Positions 9,538 to 17,013 of a stretch of 64,000 nucleotides of DNA are shown here, piece after piece. The translations under genes were made by a program, and so were the position numbers. The number at the start of each line of letters is the position of its first letter. Position 1 is the stretch's first letter. A model generated the notes under the pieces. It worked only from the letters and a program-made list of their open reading frames with translations. It had not been told where the DNA came from and searched no databases. Source of the DNA: CAYMGM01 sp964390005 (lineage in GTDB: Bacteria; Pseudomonadota; Alphaproteobacteria; UBA9219); NCBI GenBank assembly GCA_964390005.1, contig CAYMGM010000003.1:62001-126000 (forward strand), given 5' to 3'.

Positions 9538-9586
9538 CCTACTCCCATCCCTTTTCGGGCGTCGAAAATATCTGCAAGAAGAGGGG

Positions 9587-10777
9587 TTATTTTTTCCCTC
9601 TGAGCTTGTCCAGATAGTCCGCCCATTTCTGCATCATCTTCCTGCGTTCAGCCAAATGTGCCGTTCGGTTATAGGCGCGCCCGTTCGGGTCGCGAACGGC
9701 ATGGGCGAGCTGATGCTCGATATAGTCCGGGCGAACATGTAGAACTTCGTCAAGAATTGTGCGAGCCATGGCGCGGAAACCGTGACCCGACATTTCGTTT
9801 TTTTCGAACCCCATGCGCCGCAGCGCACCGAGAACGGCATTTTCGCTCATGGGGCGTTGGCTTGATATGGCGCTGGGGAAGACGTATTTGCCCTTGCTCG
9901 TTAGAGGCTGCAGCTCCGTTAAAATATCCACGGCTTGGCGCGAGAGGGGGACAAGATGCGGCTCGCGCATTTTCATGCGTTCAGCCGGAATGTTCCATTC
10001 GGCAGCCTTCAGGTCTATTTCCTGCCATTCCGCGTTACGAAGCTCCCCCGGACGGACAAAAACAAGCGGCGCCAGACGCAAGGCGCAACGCGTCACCAGA
10101 TTTCCGTTGTAGGCGTCTATGGCCCTTAAAAGCCCGCCGATGGCCTTGGGATCTGTGATGGCGGCAAAATGGCCTTCTTTGATTGGGGAAAGGGCTCCGC
10201 GCAAATCGATGCTGCAGTCCCGTTCGGCACGCCCGGTCGCCACCGCATAACGCAACACCTGACCACAGTTCTGTAAAGCCCGATGGGCTGTATCAATGGC
10301 TCCGCGTTTCTCAATGCGACGGATGACATCCAAAAGCTCATAAGGCTTAATGTCGCCGACGGGACGGCTTCCTATCCAAGGAAAGATATCGGCCTCAAGA
10401 CGGCGAATGATTTTCTCGGCGTGGGCTTCGGCCCAAATCGAGGAGCGCCGTTCAAACCATTCTCTGGCAACGACCTCGAATGTGTTTTTCTGGCCATCGG
10501 CCTTTGTTAGCTTGACCTGTTTACGGTTAAGGGAAGGGTCAATATCGAAAGCGATGTTTTTTCGTTCCTGATCGCGGCGGACTCTGGCTTCTTTAAGGGT
10601 GATCTCGGGGTAGACGCCCAAGGAGAGCAGCTTCTCTTTGCCGCCGAAGCGGAACTTCAGCCGCCACCACTTGTTTCCCGTGGGTGTTACCAAGAGAAAC
10701 AGACCATCGGAATCATAGATTTTATAAGGCTTTTTGCGGGGTTTTGCGCTGCGAACGGCAGTGTCGGTAAGGGACAT
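9587..10777 (-). CDS. int: P4-type tyrosine integrase (DUF4102 N-terminal domain)
   Basis: This enzyme catalyses site-specific recombination between the element and the tRNA gene. The 396-residue product has an N-terminal arm-binding domain (VRSAKPRKKPYKIYDSDGL to GVYPEITLKEAR), a core-binding SAM-like domain at about 95-190, and a C-terminal catalytic domain. Catalytic residues are visible: R in RPGEL, HGFR, a later His in HQLAHAV, and Tyr in the following AYNRT. The start lies 165 bases from tRNA-Ala, as expected for a tRNA-targeting integrase. The gene appears intact. Confidence 0.95.
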   Translation of the reverse strand: MSLTDTAVRSAKPRKKPYKIYDSDGLFLLVTPTGNKWWRLKFRFGGKEKLLSLGVYPEITLKEARVRRDQERKNIAFDIDPSLNRKQVKLTKADGQKNTFEVVAREWFERRSSIWAEAHAEKIIRRLEADIFPWIGSRPVGDIKPYELLDVIRRIEKRGAIDTAHRALQNCGQVLRYAVATGRAERDCSIDLRGALSPIKEGHFAAITDPKAIGGLLRAIDAYNGNLVTRCALRLAPLVFVRPGELRNAEWQEIDLKAAEWNIPAERMKMREPHLVPLSRQAVDILTELQPLTSKGKYVFPSAISSQRPMSENAVLGALRRMGFEKNEMSGHGFRAMARTILDEVLHVRPDYIEHQLAHAVRDPNGRAYNRTAHLAERRKMMQKWADYLDKLRGKK

Positions 10778-10827
10778 TGGGGTAACTCCATATGTCAGAT
10801 CACCTATTACCCCACGATCTTACCCCA
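10778..10827. promoter_or_regulatory. Three TGGGGTAA boxes at the integrase start
   Basis: The 8-mer TGGGGTAA occurs once in plus orientation directly upstream of the integrase ATG, and twice in the opposite orientation at 10807-10814 and 10820-10827. The latter two are spaced 13 bp apart. They overlap the region where the integrase promoter and ribosome site must lie, so they could be an operator for autoregulation, or arm-type sites for integrase or excisionase. The function is inferred from position only. Confidence 0.45.
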
Positions 10828-10941
10828 AAAAATCTTCGGCTGCCACCGGATTTCGCCGGAGCGCAATAGCCGAAAACGCGGCCTTTTTATTGGGTTTTTC
10901 GTGATTTTCCGGATGGTGCCGGATGCCTTCGGAAGGGTTTT

Positions 10942-11017
10942 TGGTGGACCTGATCGGGATCGAACCGACGACCTCAACATTGCGAACGTTGCGCTCTCCC
11001 AGCTGAGCTACAGGCCC
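10942..11017 (-). tRNA. tRNA-Ala(CGC)
   Basis: A full cloverleaf is visible on the minus strand: acceptor stem GGGCCTG/CAGGTCC with one G-T pair, D arm, and anticodon stem CAACG/TGTTG with loop TTCGCAA. The T arm is GTCGG/CCGAT and the CCA is encoded. Anticodon CGC reads GCG (Ala). The 3' end faces the integrase, so it serves as the ICE attachment site and is regenerated by the element. Confidence 0.95.
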
Positions 11018-11233
11018 TTTCGCGACCGCACCAGACTTTCCGTGCGGGGCCCTCTTTATGAAAGCTGGGCGCGGCTCTGTCAAGCGCTTGATCGCGCCTT
11101 GGGCAGAAAACTTCTCGATCCTGCACCCTAAAGGCGTTTTCCTCTCAAGATAGTCTTGTCAGAGGCTTGGCTGATGCTTTAACCTGATCTTGGTTGTTAA
11201 CCTTTTACCCTTCCTTTGTCGAAAGATTCGGTT

Positions 11234-11542
11234 ATGCCCGTCGTCTCGTCTTTTCTGGCCGCCTTTTTTGAAATCGCCGGGGTCGTCCTTGATCTTTACA
11301 TTTGGGTCTTGCTGATCGGAGCGGTTCTTAGCTGGCTGATCGCCTTTGATATTGTCAACCGGGGCAACCGTTTTGTCCGGATGGTTGAAGATTTTTGCTA
11401 TCGCGTGACCGAGCCGCTTTTGGGCCCGATCCGCCGTCGCTTGCCGCCCATGGGCGGGCTGGATTTGTCGCCGCTTCTTTTGATCTTTGCGGTGATGTTT
11501 GTTCAATCGTTCCTCCGGCACTTGATGATGAGCTTGCTATGA
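11234..11542 (+). CDS. yggT: YggT family membrane protein
   Basis: This small integral membrane protein of 102 residues has two hydrophobic helices separated by a short conserved loop containing the EPLLGPIRR motif diagnostic of YggT. The exact role is unsettled; the family is linked to membrane and osmotic homeostasis. The ATG at 11234 was chosen over an upstream TTG. Its stop overlaps the folD start by four bases. In many alphaproteobacteria a DUF167 gene sits between yggT and folD, but it is absent here. Confidence 0.88.
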   Translation: MPVVSSFLAAFFEIAGVVLDLYIWVLLIGAVLSWLIAFDIVNRGNRFVRMVEDFCYRVTEPLLGPIRRRLPPMGGLDLSPLLLIFAVMFVQSFLRHLMMSLL

Positions 11543-12414
11543 CCGCAAAAATTATCGACGGCAAGACCGTCGCCGCCCGCGTCCGCCAAGGGGTGATGGC
11601 GCATACCGCCGAGCTGAAAAAGCGCTATGACCTTGTTCCGGGTCTTGCCGTTGTGCTGGTGGGTGAGGATCCGGCAAGCCAGGTTTATGTGCGAAATAAG
11701 GTTAGAACTTGCGAGGAAATGGGCTTCCGGTCCTATAACCAGATTTTACCTGTCGAAACGACGCAAGACGAGCTTCTGGCTCTCATCGGCAAGCTAAATG
11801 CCGATCCGCAAGTTAACGGAATTTTGGTGCAGATGCCGCTTCCGCCACAGATCAATGAAAAAATCGTTATCAATGCGATCGATCCGTTGAAAGATGTCGA
11901 TGGCTTTCATCCCGTCAATGCGGGGCGCCTTGCGACGGGGTTGATGTCGTTGGTCCCTTGTACGCCGCAAGGCTGCTTGGTTTTGTTGGCCGAGGTGTTT
12001 CAAGATCTGGCGGGTAAACGCGCCGTGGTGATTGGACGCTCGAACATCGTTGGTAAGCCGCTTGCCCTGTTGCTTCTGCATGAAAACGCGACAGTAACCG
12101 TGGCGCATTCGCGCACGCGCGATTTGCCTGCGGTTTGCCGCGAGGCCGATATCCTTGTGGCGGCTGTCGGGCGACCCAAGTTTGTGCGCGGCGATTGGAT
12201 CAAGCCAGGGGCCGTCGTCATTGATGTTGGGATCAATCGCATGACGGATGCAACAACCGGCAAAACCAAATTGGTTGGCGACGTGAATTTTGAAGAAGCG
12301 GTTGAAAAAGCATCGGCCATCACACCGGTGCCGGGCGGCGTGGGGCCGATGACGATTGCGTGTTTGATGCAAAATACGCTGCAAGCGACACTAATGCAGA
12401 ACGGCTGGGCCTAA
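11539..12414 (+). CDS. folD: Bifunctional methylenetetrahydrofolate dehydrogenase/cyclohydrolase
   Basis: FolD interconverts 5,10-methylene-THF, methenyl-THF and 10-formyl-THF in cytosolic one-carbon metabolism. The 291-residue length is usual. Signature blocks are present: VGEDPASQVYVRNK, GILVQMPLP, DVDGFHP, GRSNIVGKP and PGGVGPMTIA. The start overlaps the yggT stop. The gene is followed after three bases by a glycosyltransferase, which indicates one transcript. Confidence 0.97.
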   Translation: MTAKIIDGKTVAARVRQGVMAHTAELKKRYDLVPGLAVVLVGEDPASQVYVRNKVRTCEEMGFRSYNQILPVETTQDELLALIGKLNADPQVNGILVQMPLPPQINEKIVINAIDPLKDVDGFHPVNAGRLATGLMSLVPCTPQGCLVLLAEVFQDLAGKRAVVIGRSNIVGKPLALLLLHENATVTVAHSRTRDLPAVCREADILVAAVGRPKFVRGDWIKPGAVVIDVGINRMTDATTGKTKLVGDVNFEEAVEKASAITPVPGGVGPMTIACLMQNTLQATLMQNGWA

Positions 12415-12417
12415 GTA

Positions 12418-13194
12418 ATGACGGAAAAACTGAGCGCCTTGATTGTCGCGCGCAATGAAGAAACGCGCCTTGAAGCGTGTCTTCAGGCGCTTGGCTTTGT
12501 CGATGAGATTGTGGTCGTCTTAGATCGTTCGACCGATGGATCGGCGGCGTTGGCGCAAGCCCACGGCGCTAAAGTTCTTGAAGGCGCGTGGCCCATCGAG
12601 GGCGCGCGCCGCGCGGCAGGGCAAGAGGCCTGCGCCGGGCCTTGGATCCTTGAAGTCGATGCCGATGAGCTTGTCAGCCCGGCGCTGGCCGATGAGATCA
12701 AACAGGTTCTCAGCACGCGCTCCGCCGATGGCCCTGATTGGTGGCGCATTCCGTTTGATAATTATATTGGCAAGCGGCTGGTGCGGTATGGCTGGGGTGC
12801 GCAGTTTGGCGTTGGCGCGAAGGCCATTTTGTTCCGTAAGGGCTTGAAAAGCTGGGGGAGCCAACGGGTTCATCCGCGCGTTCAAATGGCCGGGGCGCAA
12901 GGGACAACCTTGACGCAAACGATGCGGCACGAATTGGACGACAACATCTCCGATATGCTGCAGCGGTTGGATCGCTATACGACGCTGCATGCCGAGGATT
13001 TGATAGATGAGGGTAAAGTCGGCACGCTGCGTAAAAACGTTTTGCGCATCTTTGGCCGTTTCTGGAAATGCTATGTCCGGCGCAAAGGTCATCGTGAAGG
13101 CGGCCTTGGGCTTGCCATCGCGATCTTTGCCGGACTTTATCCATTTTTGTCGTATTTAAAGGCCGTTGAGAAGCAAGAAGCGTTAACTGGTTAA
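12418..13194 (+). CDS. Family 2 glycosyltransferase (WaaE/KdtX-like)
   Basis: This is a likely LPS-core glycosyltransferase of 258 residues. The GT2 fold shows the start SALIVARNEETRLEACL, the VDEIVVVLDRSTDGS segment and a DxD-type metal site in EVDADE. The conserved middle region contains RIPFDNYIGK and an HPR motif, as in WaaE-like beta-glucosyltransferases. A hydrophobic segment near the C-terminus may associate with the membrane. The acceptor sugar cannot be read from the sequence. Confidence 0.82.
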   Translation: MTEKLSALIVARNEETRLEACLQALGFVDEIVVVLDRSTDGSAALAQAHGAKVLEGAWPIEGARRAAGQEACAGPWILEVDADELVSPALADEIKQVLSTRSADGPDWWRIPFDNYIGKRLVRYGWGAQFGVGAKAILFRKGLKSWGSQRVHPRVQMAGAQGTTLTQTMRHELDDNISDMLQRLDRYTTLHAEDLIDEGKVGTLRKNVLRIFGRFWKCYVRRKGHREGGLGLAIAIFAGLYPFLSYLKAVEKQEALTG

Positions 13195-13262
13195 TTTTAA
13201 TTGACCTTTGACGGTCTTTTTGTTGAAAACACCCCAAATTTCATTTTGAAACTATTCCAAAA

Positions 13263-13290
13263 CACCCTTCCTATATGGTAGGGTGCCATA
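13263..13290 (+). promoter_or_regulatory. Possible H-type pseudoknot in leader of M23 peptidase
   Basis: CACCCT (13263-13268) can pair with AGGGTG (13280-13285). TATGG in the loop (13274-13278) can pair with CCATA directly 3' of that stem (13286-13290), which would form a small pseudoknot 31 bases before the ATG at 13322. The stems are short and could be chance. Confidence 0.3.
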
Positions 13291-13321
13291 CCTTTCTTTA
13301 ATTTTTTTTTGCGTGGCGTGC

Positions 13322-15676
13322 ATGCGGTATTCTTTTTCGCATTTTTTGAAACAGACCTTGCTGGCCGGTGTCTCTCTTTTAACCTTGGCCACCCCCTTTT
13401 CAAAAGCCGAAGCGGCCTTTGCGCCCGATATGAAAGCGGTCAAGGACGTTGCCGCCGTTGAAAAGGCTCAAACGGCTTCGTCTGCTGTGCAGCTTGTTCA
13501 AGGCACGATGGGGCGCGCTTTTTTCTCAAGCGCGGTCAAGGGCGGCGTTCCCGCGCCTGTAGTCATGGAACTGGTCGAAGAATTCCGAAAGCAGCATATT
13601 AATTTTAAGCATTTGGATCGTTCGGACGGTTTTGCCATTTTGATGAAGGATGGCAAAGTCGTTGGTGCCCAGATTTCATTCCGTGAAAAAATTTATCGTG
13701 TCGGTGATAGCCAACAATTGCAAGATGCTTTGTACAATCCAGCGGCGTCTGAAACGCCGGCACCTGCGCCTGCTGTCACGCCGCCCGCGCCTGTTCAAAC
13801 GGTTTCGACGCCAGAGCCCTCATCGCCTTTGGCGGCTGCGGGGTTGGCCGAGCCTGCGCTTGAGGCGCAAAGCAAGCCGAAGCCGCCAGCGCCAGCCGTG
13901 AAGAAAGAGGAAGCTGCGCAAGAAAAACCTGCCCGCAAAGGGAAAGACCAAAAAAAGAAAACGGCTATAGCCGCCGCGCAGGATGAAGTGACAACGCCAC
14001 GCGTCGCGCCGCTTGAGGCAAAAGAATACACGCTGCACAAGGGCGAAGGGCTTGAGGCGCTTCTCTTGCAGAGGGCGGGGATTGTTTCGCGTCAAGAGGT
14101 GCGCAAGGCGCTTGGGAAAATTGGTGGGGCTCTCGACAGCGCTTCATTGCCGGAAGGGTTGAAGATTGACGTCGTTCAACGTCAAGGCGTTTTGCAAAGC
14201 TTTTCCTTTGTTGCTGCCGATAAAGGAAAGATGGGATCGGCCCGCTATGTGATCGAACGCACGGCGCTGGGGGGCTTTAGGCTGCGCAAGGATGCCAGCG
14301 GTTTTACGACCAAGCTTGTCGTCGGTATGGGCGAGATCCAACACAATCCCTCTACCGATTTGAAACAGGCCGGGGCGCGCGGCAATGAAATCGCTAAAAT
14401 CGCGCTTGAGCTTAGCGGCTCGGATCGCTTGGCCAAACTTCCCAAAGGATCGGGCTTTACCTTTGTGATGAAGCGCCGCTTGGCGCCAGATGGAACGGTC
14501 CTTGCCAGTGAACCGGCGTATATTGCGATAGGTGGGCAAGAATATCTTTTTGCAAGATTCGCAGGCCAAAAAACGCATGCCTACGATTTAGCGGGCGAAG
14601 CCGTTGGGCCTGTGATGATTGTGCCCGTCAAAGGCGTAAAGACGTCAGGTTTTGGTTGGCGTCCTGATCCCATGAATCCTGACCACATGCAGAAACATAA
14701 TGGAAATGACATTGCGGCGCCGATTGGATCTGCTGTTGTCGCGATGACTCGTGGAAGGATTGTTGAAAGCGGCACCAGCGCTGAAGGCGGTAACTTTTTA
14801 GTCGTCGATTGTGGTGGTGGGCTGCGCTTTAAGCTGTTGCATTTGCGAGACCGGACTTTTTTGCCGGTCGGGTCGATGGTTGAGCAAGGGCAGTTGATTG
14901 CTTATGTTGGCAATACGGGGATCCGGACAACGGGCCCTCACACCCATGTGCGGGTCGAGTTTATGGGCCAACCGCGTGATGCCGAAGAGTTTTGGAATTT
15001 AGCCAAACTTACAGGCCCTTCGTTGCAGGCCTTGAAAGCGAAGAAGCGGGTCATTGATTATGCTATTCAGGCGGCGATTGCCGAAAAAGAGCTGAAAAGC
15101 AAATATCAAAGCATCATGATCCAAGACCGCCAGGCTCAGATGTTGAAGGGCAAGGCAGCCGGTGAGGCCGCGTTAACACAGACAATCGCGCAGGGCATGA
15201 AGCTGGCCGGTCATGGGGTGACGTTGCCGGGCGGGGCTCTTTCAAACGAGATTTATTATGCAACGCTAGCGCGTTTGACGGGCAAAGAAGCCTTGGGGCA
15301 AAAAGCGGATGATAAGCCATCTTATCAGCAGCTGGTGGCCCAGATTCGTAAGGAAAAAGATTACCAAGCCAAGGTGGATGCGTATTTCGATGCCGTTGCG
15401 GCGCGGACAAAATATCCGACTTTGTTGCCGGGGGCTGCGCCTTTGGCTGTGACGGCCAGCGAAGACAAAATGCCAGATAATAAGACCTTGGCGGCGTTGG
15501 GCGTCAAAACAGATGATTTGACAGGTATCGGTGGTCCTTTGGATGATGAGGGGACGATCTTGTCCGTCGAAAAAATGTCGCCGTCTTTGGAAAAACCAAA
15601 CAGTGCGGCGGCGCACGGGCGTCACAGGCATCATTGGGCGCTGCGCCAGCATAAGAACGTCGCGCCAAAACGTTAA
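13322..15676 (+). CDS. M23-family metallopeptidase, exported
   Basis: This is a probable peptidoglycan endopeptidase acting in the periplasm. The 784-residue product has a signal peptide (about 1-34, ending KAEA), a proline/alanine/lysine-rich linker, and a LysM/OapA-like segment at about 235-285. The LytM/M23 domain lies at about 440-560. Zinc ligands are visible as H459 and D463 (HNGND) and the HTH motif at 540-542. About 220 further residues after the M23 domain, ending in a histidine-rich tail, are unusual. The ATG is preferred over an upstream in-frame GTG because the signal peptide then starts properly. Confidence 0.85.
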   Translation: MRYSFSHFLKQTLLAGVSLLTLATPFSKAEAAFAPDMKAVKDVAAVEKAQTASSAVQLVQGTMGRAFFSSAVKGGVPAPVVMELVEEFRKQHINFKHLDRSDGFAILMKDGKVVGAQISFREKIYRVGDSQQLQDALYNPAASETPAPAPAVTPPAPVQTVSTPEPSSPLAAAGLAEPALEAQSKPKPPAPAVKKEEAAQEKPARKGKDQKKKTAIAAAQDEVTTPRVAPLEAKEYTLHKGEGLEALLLQRAGIVSRQEVRKALGKIGGALDSASLPEGLKIDVVQRQGVLQSFSFVAADKGKMGSARYVIERTALGGFRLRKDASGFTTKLVVGMGEIQHNPSTDLKQAGARGNEIAKIALELSGSDRLAKLPKGSGFTFVMKRRLAPDGTVLASEPAYIAIGGQEYLFARFAGQKTHAYDLAGEAVGPVMIVPVKGVKTSGFGWRPDPMNPDHMQKHNGNDIAAPIGSAVVAMTRGRIVESGTSAEGGNFLVVDCGGGLRFKLLHLRDRTFLPVGSMVEQGQLIAYVGNTGIRTTGPHTHVRVEFMGQPRDAEEFWNLAKLTGPSLQALKAKKRVIDYAIQAAIAEKELKSKYQSIMIQDRQAQMLKGKAAGEAALTQTIAQGMKLAGHGVTLPGGALSNEIYYATLARLTGKEALGQKADDKPSYQQLVAQIRKEKDYQAKVDAYFDAVAARTKYPTLLPGAAPLAVTASEDKMPDNKTLAALGVKTDDLTGIGGPLDDEGTILSVEKMSPSLEKPNSAAAHGRHRHHWALRQHKNVAPKR

Positions 15677-15703
15677 GGCGTATGCAGGTAAACGGTTTAG
15701 AAT

Positions 15704-15729
15704 AAGGCCATTTTGTGAAATTGGCCTTT
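15704..15729 (+). terminator. Hairpin terminator after M23 peptidase
   Basis: AAGGCCA pairs with TGGCCTT across an 11-base loop and is followed by a short T stretch, 27 bases after the peptidase stop. The short T run makes termination efficiency uncertain. Confidence 0.5.
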
Positions 15730-15906
15730 CAAGGCGACGGAAAACATTTTTTCGTCACGTTTTCTTTGTAGATTTTGAGCCGTTCAAAAAACAAAAAGAA
15801 GAAGGGATCGGTTTCGATCACCCTGACGAAAGGGCGACGCGAAAAACACGTGAAATTTGTGCACGAGAGAGAGTGCCTCCATGAGAAAAAGGTGAAGACG
15901 CAGAAG

Positions 15907-16890
15907 ATGGAAGAGAAGAAAAAGAATATTGGTGTTGTTTCTATTTTACAGGCTTGTGTTTTAACGGGCTCGGTTCTTTTAGCGCATCCCGTCGCTGCCG
16001 GGCAGACAAAAGAAGCGGCAAAGAAAGAAGCGCCTGCAGATCATCATGCGATCAGCCCGCAGCGTGCCGAGGAAATTGACGCTTGTGTGGTTCGCTTTAT
16101 CGATAAAGGTCTTTGGACTGTGGCGTGTCATGTCGGGGCCGTCAGCGGGCAAGCGCCAGAGAACCAATTTTTATACCCGTTCAACGAGACACGTGTCGGC
16201 TTGGCCGATAAAGGCAAAGGCGAAAACGGCTCAAATTTTTATCGCTATGAGCCCGAACGTTTTGTCGAAGACCTCGCCTTGTATGGTCAAAGCGCTGCCG
16301 AGGTTTTGAAAGCGATCGATCCACAAAGCGCCCATCAACTCAGGCAAGCGGCGGTGCACGTCGCAAGCCTTTGGGAAAAGAACGATCATCAAATTCCGGC
16401 TTCGGTTGAAACCGCGGTTTTTCATCTGGCGCGGAATCCAAAAATCGCGGCTTCTTTGTCGTCGATTTCAAATGCGGCGCTTGGGCGCGATATTGCTCAA
16501 ACCAGTGGCGGACGGATCAACAAAGATACATCGGAAGCTTTAGCACATCAATTTGGGCGTTCAGCGCTTGTTTTGGCGCGTGCGCAAGACGGAATGCCCA
16601 TGGCCTCCTTACAGATCAAGGGACGGTCAGGTTTCTTTGCTCATATGTTGCGTCGTCTTGGACGACCTGGCGGCGAAAATGTCAGGAGCTTTTTGCGTTG
16701 GTATGGTCACCGTTTGCATGCGGATTTGCATTGCGCGCGTGAAAGCTTCGGTCGTCATCTGCAGGCTTCCGGGGAGAAGCCGCTTCATCCCTTAAAACGC
16801 CAAGCGCAAGCTCATGGCACGGGAAGCGACGTTTTTGCGCAAGCCCTCTCTCAGGCCCTTCAAGATGACAAGGCTTTGCATTTTCATTAG
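15907..16890 (+). CDS. Unrecognised exported protein, about 327 residues
   Basis: I do not recognise the family. The N-terminus is lysine-rich and is followed by a hydrophobic stretch (about 10-30) ending HPVAAG, so it is either a signal peptide or an N-terminal anchor. The mature part is helical, contains three cysteines, and is basic and histidine-rich at the C-terminus. A GTG at 15892 would add five residues. It lies between two exported cell-wall enzymes, so an envelope role is plausible but unproven. Confidence 0.6.
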   Translation: MEEKKKNIGVVSILQACVLTGSVLLAHPVAAGQTKEAAKKEAPADHHAISPQRAEEIDACVVRFIDKGLWTVACHVGAVSGQAPENQFLYPFNETRVGLADKGKGENGSNFYRYEPERFVEDLALYGQSAAEVLKAIDPQSAHQLRQAAVHVASLWEKNDHQIPASVETAVFHLARNPKIAASLSSISNAALGRDIAQTSGGRINKDTSEALAHQFGRSALVLARAQDGMPMASLQIKGRSGFFAHMLRRLGRPGGENVRSFLRWYGHRLHADLHCARESFGRHLQASGEKPLHPLKRQAQAHGTGSDVFAQALSQALQDDKALHFH

Positions 16891-16951
16891 TCAATACACT
16901 GAAAAACAAGTGTTTTCTGCTTTTTGTGTCTCTTAAAAACAGTTTGTTAGC

Positions 16952-16992
16952 AATCTCTATGCTACAGTGGCGAGCATAGAGATTTGTTTTTT
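16952..16992 (+). terminator. Strong intrinsic terminator or attenuator 22 bases before next gene
   Basis: A perfect 12-bp stem AATCTCTATGCT/AGCATAGAGATT with a 9-base loop is followed by TTGTTTTTT. This is a textbook Rho-independent terminator. It ends only 21 bases before the ATG at 17014. It could end transcription of the preceding gene, or act as an attenuator in the leader of the next one. Confidence 0.8.
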
Positions 16993-17013
16993 AAAGATAT
17001 TAAAGGCGGGCGT

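Larger units (their letters stand above)
1..10941. mobile_element. Right end of an integrative and conjugative element at tRNA-Ala
   Basis: The segment carries a trb mating-pair-formation operon, small DUF736, DUF2274 and AlpA-like genes typical of proteobacterial ICEs, two unrecognised cargo genes, and a P4-type integrase beside the 3' end of tRNA-Ala. The trb part is visibly richer in G+C than both the cargo (about 7.4-9.5 kb) and the chromosome right of the tRNA. The left end, relaxase, coupling protein, trbB-trbD and the second attachment site should lie left of the window. The tRNA 3' end is the inferred right boundary. Whether the element is mobile cannot be judged from this part. Confidence 0.8.
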
